Source: JADHMP01 sp016779985
Lineage (GTDB): Bacteria; Bacteroidota; Bacteroidia; Flavobacteriales; Flavobacteriaceae
Assembly (NCBI GenBank): GCA_016779985.1
Contig: JADHMP010000002.1
Location: 186,001 to 250,000 of the forward strand
Length of the DNA: 64,000 nt
Direction of reading: 5' to 3'
How positions within the stretch are numbered: position 1 is the first letter of the stretch; each line of letters opens with the position of its first letter. A model generated the notes under the pieces. It made no database searches, was not told the origin of the DNA, and saw nothing but the letters and a program-made list of their open reading frames with translations. Of this stretch, positions 51,480 through 60,944 are shown piece after piece. The position numbers and the translations under genes are program-made.

Positions 51480-53651
51480 ATGGGATATTGTCCAAAGAAA
51501 ACCATTGAAGACCTAGAGTTTGCTGAAGTTTTAAAGCAAGTAGCCACTTTTGCTGTTACTCCCCTAGGACAAAATAGATGCTTGCAGCTCAGTCCTCATT
51601 TTGATCTTGACCTATGCCTTAATGAACTTCAGAAAGTAGCTGAATTTACGAGCTCATTTGACAATGAAAACCGTATTCCAAATCATGGTCATGAAGACGC
51701 CACTGCTGCTTTTTCATTGCTAAAAATTGAAAATAGTGTTCTAGAAGTTCAAAGCTTTAGAGATTTAGCAGCCAATGCAACCACTGTTAATGTGTTATTA
51801 AAGTTTTTTAAAAAATTTAAAGAGTATTATGCTCAGCTTTTTATATTGGGGCAAAATCTCCCTATTGAGAAAGAAATTAAAACCGAGGTTGACAGTGTTA
51901 TAGATCGATTTGGAGAAATCCACAGTAATGCGTCAGAAGAATTATATGCCATTAGAAAACAATTACAAGGGTTGCGTGGTAAAATTAGCAGCAGCTTCAA
52001 CAAAGCCCTAACGCACTACAATAATTTAGCCTATCTGGATGACATACGCGAATCGGTCTTAGAAAATAAACGCGTTTTAGCCGTAAAGGCAATGTATAGA
52101 AGAAAAGTGAAGGGCGCCATTATGGGCAGTTCTAAAACAGGAAGTATTGTCTTTATGGAACCCGAAGCGACCCATGCCCTAACTAGAGAATTACAAAACC
52201 TCTTGTATGAAGAAAAGGAAGAAATTAAAAAGATTTTAAGTCAGCTCACAGACTACTTCCGCCCACTACTCCCCCTCTTACAAGCGCAGCAAGAATATTT
52301 ATTAGCTTTAGATGTTTGTTATGCAAGAGCAAAATATGCAGAAGCCATTGGTGGAATTTTACCTGAATTCAGTCAAGACGAACAGATGCATTTTAGGGAA
52401 GCTTATCATCCCCTTCTCTTATGGACCAATCGTTTTGAGAATAAGCCCACTTATCCGCAAGATATTTCGCTCGCATCAAACCAGCGTATAGTTGTAATTT
52501 CTGGACCAAACGCAGGTGGAAAAAGCATTACGCTAAAGACAGTAGGGTTATTGCAATTGATGTTGCAAAGTGGATTATTAATTCCAGTACACGAGAGAAG
52601 TACTGCCCTATTCTTTCAAAAAATACTAACCGATATTGGCGATAATCAATCTATCGAAAACCATTTAAGCACTTATTCTTATCGGCTAAAAAACATGAAA
52701 ACTTTTCTTAAGCGTTGCGATGCTGAAACCCTCTTTCTAATTGATGAATTTGGAACAGGCTCTGACCCTGAATTGGGAGGCGCCTTAGCTGAAACCATGT
52801 TAGAAGATTTTTATGAGCGTAAAGCCTTTGGACTTATCACCACTCACTATGCAAACCTAAAAGCACTAGCCAACGAGATGCCAGCAATGGTAAATGCCAA
52901 CATGCAATTTAACAACAAAACACTAGAACCTATTTTTAAATTAATTATGGGTGAGGCTGGGAGTTCTTTTACTTTTGAAGTAGCCCAAAAAAATGGATTA
53001 CCATTCAATCTAATCAATCGGGCAAAAAAGAAAATGGAACGTGGCAAAGTTCGTTTCGACGCTACCATTGCAAAACTTCAAAAAGAACGAAGCCAAATGG
53101 TATCTACTGAAAAAGCTCTCAAAGAAAAAGAAACTCAAGCGGACAAAGAAGCTCAAAAAATGAATGTACTCAATGAAAAACTACAAAAAAAATTGAGTGA
53201 TTATCAAGAGTTATTTGATCATAATCAGCGCATGATTGTTTTGGGCAATAAGTTTAATGATGTTGCCGAGCGTTTTTTCAATACTAACAAGAAGCGTCCT
53301 CTAGTTGCTGAACTTCTTAGATTAACTGAAAGTGAAAATGCAAAACGAAAAAAGAAAACGGCTGCCTTAGCCAAAAAGGATCGAGAACAAAAGAAGAAAA
53401 CAGCTCAGCTTGTTGAAAAAGAAATACTAAAAGTTCGAGTAGAAAAAAAGAAAAAAAAGAAACAGCCCCAACCTGAATTAAAACCCAAGACCCCAATAAA
53501 ATTAGGCGATCAAGTGCGCCTCATTGATGGACAATCAGTAGGTATTGTTGAGGTGATTGAAAGAAATCAAGTAGTTGTCAATTATGGCCTTTTTACCACA
53601 AAAGCCAAATTAGACCAGTTGGAATTTGTCAAACGTACTTCAAAGAAATGA
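51480..53651 (+). CDS. MutS2-like DNA-binding ATPase lacking an Smr domain
   Basis: 723 aa. The clamp/lever domain (residues 1-330) is followed by the MutS ATPase: Walker A SGPNAGGKSITLK near 341, GDNQSIENHLSTYS near 392, Walker B TLFLIDEFGTGSDPELGG near 418, and ITTHYANLKAL near 455. A long lysine-rich coiled coil (about 515-660) ends in a short KOW/SH3-like region (LGDQVRLIDGQ). The Smr nuclease domain expected at the C-terminus of canonical MutS2 is absent. MutS2 proteins act on branched DNA or on collided ribosomes; which applies here is unknown. Confidence 0.9.
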   Translation: MGYCPKKTIEDLEFAEVLKQVATFAVTPLGQNRCLQLSPHFDLDLCLNELQKVAEFTSSFDNENRIPNHGHEDATAAFSLLKIENSVLEVQSFRDLAANATTVNVLLKFFKKFKEYYAQLFILGQNLPIEKEIKTEVDSVIDRFGEIHSNASEELYAIRKQLQGLRGKISSSFNKALTHYNNLAYLDDIRESVLENKRVLAVKAMYRRKVKGAIMGSSKTGSIVFMEPEATHALTRELQNLLYEEKEEIKKILSQLTDYFRPLLPLLQAQQEYLLALDVCYARAKYAEAIGGILPEFSQDEQMHFREAYHPLLLWTNRFENKPTYPQDISLASNQRIVVISGPNAGGKSITLKTVGLLQLMLQSGLLIPVHERSTALFFQKILTDIGDNQSIENHLSTYSYRLKNMKTFLKRCDAETLFLIDEFGTGSDPELGGALAETMLEDFYERKAFGLITTHYANLKALANEMPAMVNANMQFNNKTLEPIFKLIMGEAGSSFTFEVAQKNGLPFNLINRAKKKMERGKVRFDATIAKLQKERSQMVSTEKALKEKETQADKEAQKMNVLNEKLQKKLSDYQELFDHNQRMIVLGNKFNDVAERFFNTNKKRPLVAELLRLTESENAKRKKKTAALAKKDREQKKKTAQLVEKEILKVRVEKKKKKKQPQPELKPKTPIKLGDQVRLIDGQSVGIVEVIERNQVVVNYGLFTTKAKLDQLEFVKRTSKK

Positions 53652-53658
53652 AGAAAGA

Positions 53659-54969
53659 TCACTCTTTTTTAGGATAGTGATCATCCCACTCTTTATTGAG
53701 GGGTTCTTTTTTCAATTTTCCAATTGATTTGGCCACTATCATCGATACCGCAGCATCACCTGTAACGTTAGTGATGGTTCGACACATGTCTAGAGGACGA
53801 TCAATGGCAAAAATGAGCGCCAACCCCGCCTCAGGAATTCCTGCTTGCCCCAAAACAATCACCAGCATTACCATACCAGCTCCTGGCACAGCCGCTGTTC
53901 CAATTGAGGCCAGAGTAGCTGTCAACACTATACCCAATTGGGCTTCTAAGGATAAACCTAAACCAAAAGCTTGTGCAATGAAAACCGCAGCTACCGCTTG
54001 ATATATACTAGTGCCATCCATATTGATGGTAGCACCAATTGGTAATACAAAACTAGCCACCTCTTCATCAACCCCCAAATGCTCTTCTACTCGTTCCATA
54101 GTAACAGGTAAGGTAGCAGCACTTGAGCTTGTTGAAAAAGCCAATAATTGAGCGGGGGCAATACCCCTTAAAAAAAAAATGGGTTTTCGTTTAGTAAACA
54201 ATTGTACCAACAGGATATAGATAAAAATCATTAGTACTAGCCCAATCAACAAGGTAATGGCATATAGTCCAAGTGCTTGGAAAAGCTCTAAACTAGGAGA
54301 TTCAACAACTAATGCCGCCAACAAGGCAAACACCCCATAGGGAGCCGCCAACATGATCAAATCAATAAGCTTTAAAATGACTTCATTGAACGCATCAAAA
54401 AATGCTTTGACGGGTGCTGCTTTTTTTTCTGGAATAAGGATGAGACCAATACCAAAAAATATTGCAAAAAAGATCACTTGCAGCATATTTCGATTGTTGG
54501 TCGTCGCCTGAAAGATATTACTAGGAACTAAATCTACTAAAGGCTGAAGAGGACCCTTTTCTCTTTGCTGTTGAGCAACTAGTTGCTTTTCCTCAGCACT
54601 ATCTTGATAGGCCGCTAACAATTCTTCTCGTGTAGTTGAACCAATTTGATCCCCTGGCGCTATTAGGTTGACCAAAATTAGTCCCAAGACTACTGCAACC
54701 ACTGTGGTGCAAATATAGATTCCTACTGTTCTACCGCCCATCACAGAAAGTTTTGAAATGTCTTTGAGATCAGAAACCCCTTTGATTAACGAAGCCAAAA
54801 TCAAAGGCATTGCAATGAGTTTCAATGCGTTGATGAATATTGTTCCAAAAGGTTTAATCCAGTCTGAAATAAAAGCTGGTCCAAAAGAAAGGAGAGAAAA
54901 AATGACTCCAAATAGAATACCAGCAAACATGCCGATTAAAATTTTCCAGTGTAGGGCTACTTTTTTCAT
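53659..54969 (-). CDS. Dicarboxylate/amino acid:cation symporter (SDF/DAACS family)
   Basis: 436 aa, about eight membrane helices plus two re-entrant hairpins. The first hairpin motif AFSTSSSAATLPVT near residue 275, the NMDGT motif in PIGATINMDGTSIYQ near 307, and the second hairpin region ATLASIGTAAVPGAG near 350 are the glutamate/dicarboxylate-transporter signatures. It takes up glutamate, aspartate or C4-dicarboxylates with Na+ or H+. The DRPLDMCRTITNVTGDA segment near 390 supplies the substrate-binding Asp/Asn. It lies 4 bp downstream of aroC on the same strand. Confidence 0.93.
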   Translation of the reverse strand: MKKVALHWKILIGMFAGILFGVIFSLLSFGPAFISDWIKPFGTIFINALKLIAMPLILASLIKGVSDLKDISKLSVMGGRTVGIYICTTVVAVVLGLILVNLIAPGDQIGSTTREELLAAYQDSAEEKQLVAQQQREKGPLQPLVDLVPSNIFQATTNNRNMLQVIFFAIFFGIGLILIPEKKAAPVKAFFDAFNEVILKLIDLIMLAAPYGVFALLAALVVESPSLELFQALGLYAITLLIGLVLMIFIYILLVQLFTKRKPIFFLRGIAPAQLLAFSTSSSAATLPVTMERVEEHLGVDEEVASFVLPIGATINMDGTSIYQAVAAVFIAQAFGLGLSLEAQLGIVLTATLASIGTAAVPGAGMVMLVIVLGQAGIPEAGLALIFAIDRPLDMCRTITNVTGDAAVSMIVAKSIGKLKKEPLNKEWDDHYPKKE

Positions 54970-54973
54970 TGGG

Positions 54974-56038
54974 CTATTTTCGAATCGTTCTGTTGAGTAG
55001 GGAGAAATCAGCTAAAACGAGTGCTGCCATAGCTTCCACAATAGGCACTGCACGTGGCACTACGCAAGGGTCGTGTCGTCCCTTACCTTGCATGGCAACT
55101 GTGTTACCCTCTTTATCAATAGTTTCTTGAGATTGCATGATGGTAGCTACCGGTTTAAAGGCTACATTGAAATAAATATCCATTCCATTAGAAATACCAC
55201 CCTGTATTCCACCAGAATGGTTGGTTTTTGTTGTTCCGTCTGGGTTAAATAAATCATTGTGTGCGCTACCTCTTAGTGAGGCTCCTACAAAACCACTGCC
55301 ATACTCAAACCCCTTCACTGCATTGATAGAAAGCATGGCATGACCGAGTAAAGCATGCAGTTTGTCAAAAGCAGGTTCTCCTAGCCCTACTGGTACGTTT
55401 TGAATTACAGCACTGACAATGCCCCCTACTGTATCTCCAGCTTTGCGCACTTCTTTGATATAGTTTTCCATTTTTTGTGCCATCTCTGCATCTGGACAAC
55501 GCACTGGGTTTTTTTCTATTTCATCAAAATGTAAATCACTGTAAGGCTTTTCTAGCCCCAAGCTCCCTACTTTACATACATAAGCAGTAATTTTTATGGG
55601 AGACAGAAATTGTTTAGCAATGGCTCCAGCCACTACTCTACTAGCTGTTTCGCGTGCCGAGCTTCTACCTCCACCCCTATAATCGCGAATACCATATTTC
55701 TGATCATATACATAATCAGCATGTGAAGGTCTATAACTGTCTTTTATATGAGAATAATCTTTTGACTTTTGGTTTGTATTGTGGATGACAAAACCAATTG
55801 GCGTACCCGTTGTTTTACCTTCAAAAACTCCAGAATAGAACTCAACTTCGTCTGCCTCCTTTCGTTGGGTAACTATAGCAGATTGGCCGGGTTTACGTCT
55901 AATTAAATCATTTTGAATTGCGTCAAAATCAAGTGAAATTCCTGCCGGACAGCCATCAATCACCCCTCCTATTGCAGGACCATGGGATTCTCCGAAAGTG
56001 GTGAGTTGAAAAATTTTACCAAAAGTGTTTCCAGCCAT
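54974..56038 (-). CDS. aroC: Chorismate synthase
   Basis: 354 aa from ATG 56038 (MAGNTFGKIFQL). Flavin/EPSP-binding motifs are visible: TTFGESHGPAIGGVIDG near residue 12, RDYRGGGRSSARETASR near 122, and GHAMLSINAVKGFEYGSGF near 240. The last shikimate step: it converts EPSP to chorismate with reduced FMN. An in-frame ATG six codons upstream is possible, but family members begin at MAGN. It is followed after 4 bp by the symporter gene. Confidence 0.95.
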   Translation of the reverse strand: MAGNTFGKIFQLTTFGESHGPAIGGVIDGCPAGISLDFDAIQNDLIRRKPGQSAIVTQRKEADEVEFYSGVFEGKTTGTPIGFVIHNTNQKSKDYSHIKDSYRPSHADYVYDQKYGIRDYRGGGRSSARETASRVVAGAIAKQFLSPIKITAYVCKVGSLGLEKPYSDLHFDEIEKNPVRCPDAEMAQKMENYIKEVRKAGDTVGGIVSAVIQNVPVGLGEPAFDKLHALLGHAMLSINAVKGFEYGSGFVGASLRGSAHNDLFNPDGTTKTNHSGGIQGGISNGMDIYFNVAFKPVATIMQSQETIDKEGNTVAMQGKGRHDPCVVPRAVPIVEAMAALVLADFSLLNRTIRK

Positions 56039-56095
56039 ATTATATTTTAAAAACACAAATATACAGCAAACTACCGAGCTGAAAGAAAAAGCAAA

Positions 56096-59008
56096 TTATA
56101 AAAGCGCCTCATGCAAAATACTAATAGGATGCTGCGCCTCCACTTGAGTACCATCTTTGATTTGATGCCGACAACTAGTGCCATTTGCTGCAATTAATGT
56201 TTCTGAATTGCTTTTACGTATTGCTGGAAATAGGCGCTCCTCTCCTATTTTCATACTCAGGTCATAGTGATCGGCTTCATAACCAAATGACCCTGCCATA
56301 CCACAGCATCCAGAATTAATCATCCTTACGGTATAATTTTGAGGAAGATTCAATATGGTGAATGTGTCAGCAGGATTGCCTAGTGCTTTTTGATAACAAT
56401 GTGCGTGAAATTTTACCGTCTTTGTCGCTTTATGAAATTGCTCAGGAATGATTTGTTGAGCTTTACTTTCCCTAGCTATAAAGGATTCAACAGAGAAGCA
56501 GTTTTCCGCCAGTTGTTCAGCTGTTTTTTTATCATCTACCAACTTGAGATACTCATCGGTAAAACAATAGAGTGCTGATGGTTCTATAAATAATAGAGGT
56601 GTTTCAGCCTTAATTACCCTTGAATATTGTTCAGTGTTTTTTGAAGCTAATTTTTTTGCCTGTTTTAAAAAACCTTTTGAAAGATAGGTCCTGCCACTGG
56701 GTGAAAAAGGAAGGGTTTTGATAGCATAGCCTAAACGTGTTAAAAGAGCAAAACTATGCTTGACAATATGGGTTTCAGAATAAAAACTAAATTCATCTAC
56801 AAACAAATAAATAGTATTATTATAATTATTTATACTACTGTCATATAATGACTTAATATTTATTTTTTCAAGCTTAGGTAGAACTCTTTTTGTGCTTATT
56901 CCTAAGCTTTTTTTGAGAATTTTTCCAATAAAATTTGAATTTAATATTGCATTTTGAAGCCCTCTAACAGGTTGTGCATATTGATTGATCTTGGGGTAAT
57001 GGGCAAAAAGTTTATCACGTAATTTGCTCCCGTGAATTTTTTGGTATTGGTAGTTGAATTCGGCTTTGTAGGTAGCCATATCAACACTACTTGGGCATTC
57101 ACTGGCACAGGCCTTACAACTTAGGCATAAGTCAAGCGCTTCCTTTAGTTCTCTACTATCGAATTTATTTTTGGGATCCGATTGGGATAATACTTCGCGA
57201 AATACGTTTGCCCTACCGCGAGTACCGTGCAATTCGTCTTTAGTAGCCCGGTAGCTTGGACAGAGGGTTCCTGTTGGAGCAGTTGTTCGACAATTGCCTG
57301 CACCATTACATTTTTCAACTGCTCTAAGTAATCCCATATCACTTGAAAAATCAAAAAAGGTTGTTGGGTGCTGTTGCATCTGTTCGGGCATAGTCCTAAG
57401 ATTTTCATCCATAGGCCATGGTTGGACAATTTTACCGGGATTAAAAAGATAATGTGGATCAAATATTTCTTTAACCTTTTGTAGAAGCGCTTTATTTTTT
57501 TCTCCTAAGACAATAGGAATAAACTCAGAGCGTACAATGCCGTCACCATGCTCACCACTTAGCGATCCATCATATTTTTTGACTAAGTGCGCCACAGCTT
57601 GAGTAATTTCTCTAAAGTCTGTGACACCTTGAGCTGTCTTTAAGTTGAGAATGGGTCTTAGGTGTAATTCACCTGCACCTGCATGGGCATAATAAACCAC
57701 CTCTTGATTAAAAGAGTCCATTAGTTTTTGAAATTCGGCAATATAGGCTGCCAACTGTGCCACTGGAACTGCAGTGTCTTCAATACAGGCTACTGCTTTT
57801 TCATCTCCGATAAGATTTCCTAAAAGTCCCAAACCAGCACTACGAAGGTTATTTGCTGCTGAAATTTCTTCACCCCATAAGGCTACTGTTGCATATGCAA
57901 GATTTGATTTTTCAATTGAAAACTTCAAGGCCTCTAATTGTTTCAACAGTATTTCTTTTGAATCATTTCTTAATTCAAGTAGCAATATAGCTTTGGGATC
58001 TCCTTGAATAAAAAATCGATTTTTACGGTGCGAAGGGTTTTCAAGGGTACAGTCAAGAATAGTTTTGTCGATTAATTCACAGGTATACAAATGATGCTCC
58101 ATGCACGGCACAACAGCCTCCATGGCATTTTGAATAGATTCAAAGTGAACGGCTAGAAGCACTTGTTCTTTTGGAGGCAAAGGATCTAGTTGAAGTGTAA
58201 TTGCTGTGGTAAATGCCAAGGTTCCTTCACTTCCTGCTAGCAATTTAGCTATGTTAAACACTGGTCCATTTTGATTAAATGGTTTTTGATCGATTAGAAC
58301 ATCAAGGGCATAGCCTGTATTCCGCCTGTGAATAGCTCTATTTGGATAATTCTTTCGAATTTCTTTCTGCACCTCTGTGGGCGATAATAAGTCGGTTAAA
58401 GAATGATAAATAGCCCCTTCTAAGGTATTCTGTTCTTTTTTTTGCTTGAGCTCATTAGACGATTTAGCCTCAAAAACCGCATCGGTTCCATCTGAAAGTA
58501 AAGTTTCTATGCGCAATAATTTATCTCGAGTAACACCATACCGAATGGAGGTTGTTCCAGAAGAATTGTTGCCCACCATCCCTCCTAGCATACAATATGC
58601 TGAGGTGGATGTGTTTGGCCCAAAATAAAGTCCATAGGGTGCTAAAAAACGGTTGAGGTCGTCACGTATAACTCCTGGCTGTAAAGTGACTTTTTTTTGT
58701 TTAAGGTCTAAAGAAAGTATTTTGGTGAAGTGTTTGGAGACATCAATCACAATTCCATCACCAACACACTGACCTGCCAATGATGTGCCTGCTGTTCTAG
58801 GTATAATGCCAATGTTATTCTTTTTGGCAAAAGTTAAAATGATTTTTATATCCTCCTTGTCTTTCGGATAAGCTACTGCAAGGGGGAGTTTCTTGTACAC
58901 AGAACCATCAGTAGCATAAAGCATTCTATAGTGCTTTTTCCAATAAAGAGCACCTTTCAATTGCCCCCTTAAATGTTTCAAATCAAACTGAGTTTCTATA
59001 CTCTTCAT
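56096..59008 (-). CDS. FAD-linked oxidase fused to Fe-S / CCG domains (GlcDF-like 2-hydroxyacid oxidase)
   Basis: 970 aa. The N-terminal FAD_binding_4 domain (PRTAGTSLAGQCVGDG near residue 77; GGMVGNNSSGTTSIRYG near 145) is followed by the FAD-linked oxidase C domain (to about 530; SGEHGDGIVRSEF near 490). A ferredoxin-like region has CNGAGNCR near 575 and CLSCKACASECPSSVDM near 640. The C-terminal CCG region includes HAHCYQKALGNP near 880 and INSGCCGMAGSFG near 910. This is the large fused form of D-lactate/glycolate-type dehydrogenases feeding the quinone pool. The substrate, D-lactate or D-2-hydroxyglutarate, cannot be decided here. Confidence 0.9.
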   Translation of the reverse strand: MKSIETQFDLKHLRGQLKGALYWKKHYRMLYATDGSVYKKLPLAVAYPKDKEDIKIILTFAKKNNIGIIPRTAGTSLAGQCVGDGIVIDVSKHFTKILSLDLKQKKVTLQPGVIRDDLNRFLAPYGLYFGPNTSTSAYCMLGGMVGNNSSGTTSIRYGVTRDKLLRIETLLSDGTDAVFEAKSSNELKQKKEQNTLEGAIYHSLTDLLSPTEVQKEIRKNYPNRAIHRRNTGYALDVLIDQKPFNQNGPVFNIAKLLAGSEGTLAFTTAITLQLDPLPPKEQVLLAVHFESIQNAMEAVVPCMEHHLYTCELIDKTILDCTLENPSHRKNRFFIQGDPKAILLLELRNDSKEILLKQLEALKFSIEKSNLAYATVALWGEEISAANNLRSAGLGLLGNLIGDEKAVACIEDTAVPVAQLAAYIAEFQKLMDSFNQEVVYYAHAGAGELHLRPILNLKTAQGVTDFREITQAVAHLVKKYDGSLSGEHGDGIVRSEFIPIVLGEKNKALLQKVKEIFDPHYLFNPGKIVQPWPMDENLRTMPEQMQQHPTTFFDFSSDMGLLRAVEKCNGAGNCRTTAPTGTLCPSYRATKDELHGTRGRANVFREVLSQSDPKNKFDSRELKEALDLCLSCKACASECPSSVDMATYKAEFNYQYQKIHGSKLRDKLFAHYPKINQYAQPVRGLQNAILNSNFIGKILKKSLGISTKRVLPKLEKINIKSLYDSSINNYNNTIYLFVDEFSFYSETHIVKHSFALLTRLGYAIKTLPFSPSGRTYLSKGFLKQAKKLASKNTEQYSRVIKAETPLLFIEPSALYCFTDEYLKLVDDKKTAEQLAENCFSVESFIARESKAQQIIPEQFHKATKTVKFHAHCYQKALGNPADTFTILNLPQNYTVRMINSGCCGMAGSFGYEADHYDLSMKIGEERLFPAIRKSNSETLIAANGTSCRHQIKDGTQVEAQHPISILHEALL

Positions 59009-59088
59009 AAGATTCTGTTCGTTGCTAAATTAGAGATAAGTTTTCCAAATCCTTTTTTAATTTTTAACTTTAAACAGATTTTATTCCC

Positions 59089-60195
59089 ATGAAAAAACTT
59101 TTACGTTTACCTTTTTTACTCCTCCTTGTTTGGAGTTGCAATACTAATGAAGAGAACTATGAAATTCAAGGTCAAATTGAAATAGCAAACGGAACAACCA
59201 TTTTCCGGATTGCCGCAGATGATAATAACCAGCCTAAGATACTTGATTCTGTTGCTGTAAAAGAGGGTTCGTTTATGATAACGGGGCCCATTGAAGAGCC
59301 GGACATTAACTTTATTCAGATTCAAGGCCAGCCTGGGAATTTTCCTATCATTTTAGAAGGAGGCAAAATACAGGTAACACTCTATAAAGACAGTTTGTCT
59401 GCTTCTATTGCCAAAGGAACGATTTCCAATGATGATTTTATGAAATATAAAGATGAAACCAAGACTTACATAAAATCGATAAACTCAATTGGCAATGAAA
59501 TGCAACAAGCCCTAATTTTAAAAGATTCTATCCTTCTAATGGATTTGCGATCAGAATATGATGGAGTACGCCAGCAAATTCAAGACTACGAGATAAATTT
59601 CATAAAAAACAATACCAACTCCTATGTTTCAGCACTAATCTTAGAGCGTTTCGTTGCCTCAAAATCTCTTGTTAAAGATAGTTTAGAACAATTGTACAAG
59701 AAATTTTCTGATCGAATTAAAAACACCCCCTCAGGAAGGGTTATTGAAAGTGTATTGAACCAACCTCCTTCTCCTCCAAAAGTTGGCGAGTATGCCCCCC
59801 CTTTTGCCGCTCCTACTCCAGACGGTTCAATTCTTGCATTAAAAAATAACCTAGGGCAGGCAACCCTCCTTGAATTTTGGGCCAGCTGGTGTCGTCCTTG
59901 CCGTGTTGAAAATCCAAATTTGGTAGCCTTACACAAAAGAATGTCTCCTAAGGGATTTAAAATTATTGGTATTTCTTTAGACAAAAAGAAAAGCAGTTGG
60001 CTTCAGGCCATAGAAGATGATGGCTTAACTTGGGATCATGTCTCCCATTTAAAATATTGGGAAGACCCCATCGCAAAGGAATACCATATAAAACAATTAC
60101 CCGCATCTTTGTTGCTTGACAAAGAAGGAAGAATTGTAGCCACTGATTTAAAAACCAATGAATTAGAAATTCAACTGAATAATTTACTCAATTAA
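59089..60195 (+). CDS. TlpA-like thioredoxin-fold lipoprotein with DUF4369 domain
   Basis: 368 aa. A lipoprotein signal ends at Cys17 (LVWSC). A DUF4369 N-terminal domain (about 24-130) precedes a helical linker and a TlpA/ResA thioredoxin domain from about 230, with the active CxxC in EFWASWCRPCRVENP near 263 and a cis-Pro in KQLPASLLLD near 342. It is expected to carry out periplasmic thiol-disulfide exchange, for example in cytochrome c maturation. Its TAA interlocks with the rhomboid stop (TTAA, 60192-60195). Confidence 0.93.
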   Translation: MKKLLRLPFLLLLVWSCNTNEENYEIQGQIEIANGTTIFRIAADDNNQPKILDSVAVKEGSFMITGPIEEPDINFIQIQGQPGNFPIILEGGKIQVTLYKDSLSASIAKGTISNDDFMKYKDETKTYIKSINSIGNEMQQALILKDSILLMDLRSEYDGVRQQIQDYEINFIKNNTNSYVSALILERFVASKSLVKDSLEQLYKKFSDRIKNTPSGRVIESVLNQPPSPPKVGEYAPPFAAPTPDGSILALKNNLGQATLLEFWASWCRPCRVENPNLVALHKRMSPKGFKIIGISLDKKKSSWLQAIEDDGLTWDHVSHLKYWEDPIAKEYHIKQLPASLLLDKEGRIVATDLKTNELEIQLNNLLN

Positions 60196-60845
60196 TTTTT
60201 CTTTCTAAAAAGCCAAAAAACTACAGCTATTGTAGTCGAAGAGAGGTAGATAAGCGTTCGGCTAGCTTCAATAAGAATATCTGGTTTGAACGTTATTGAT
60301 AAAACAATACCGCACAAAGCACCCCCTAGATGGGCTATATGTCCAATATTATCATTTCGCATTTTCATGCCATATAAGGAATATGCCACATAAGCTGCTG
60401 CAAATAAATAGCCTGGAATAGGGATCGGAATAAAAAAGAGGTATAATTCTAATTCGGGATAAAGTAAAATGGTACTAAATAGAATGCCTGAAATGGCACC
60501 GCTCGCTCCTACTGCAGCATAATGATTTGACTTTCGGTGATAGTATGAGGCAAAAAGATTGCCTCCCAATAAGCTACAAAAGTAAAGTATTAGAAACCCT
60601 CCAACCCCCAAAACTCTTACCACAGGATAGCCAAAGAGATAGAGAGTGAACATATTAAAAAACAAATGTGCCCAACTCACATGCAAGAAGGCAGACGTAA
60701 AATATCTGTAGTTATTTTTAGGTCCCCTAAAAGCAATATCAAATTTAAAACGATCAAAAAATTGAGGGCTGTTAAAGCCTACATAACTAATAATACTATT
60801 AACAGCAATTAAAAATCCAACAATTAGTGGCAAGGGAGTTCCCAA
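60192..60845 (-). CDS. Rhomboid family intramembrane serine protease
   Basis: 217 aa, about six transmembrane helices. The catalytic Ser is in VGASGAISGILF near residue 114 and the catalytic His in GHIAHLGGALCG near 170. An upstream conserved HVSWAHLFFNMFTLYLFG near 52 contributes oxyanion-hole and structural His/Asn residues. It cleaves membrane proteins within or near the bilayer; targets unknown. It is the only gene in a short minus-strand unit. Confidence 0.93.
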   Translation of the reverse strand: MGTPLPLIVGFLIAVNSIISYVGFNSPQFFDRFKFDIAFRGPKNNYRYFTSAFLHVSWAHLFFNMFTLYLFGYPVVRVLGVGGFLILYFCSLLGGNLFASYYHRKSNHYAAVGASGAISGILFSTILLYPELELYLFFIPIPIPGYLFAAAYVAYSLYGMKMRNDNIGHIAHLGGALCGIVLSITFKPDILIEASRTLIYLSSTTIAVVFWLFRKKN

Positions 60846-60944
60846 ATGAACATTTTTACCAAAAGTATAAATTGTTTTGCTCTTGTAATAGTATAATTTA
60901 GTTTCATCAGCTTTTCTATATCTTTATTCCCTAATTGTTTTGTC

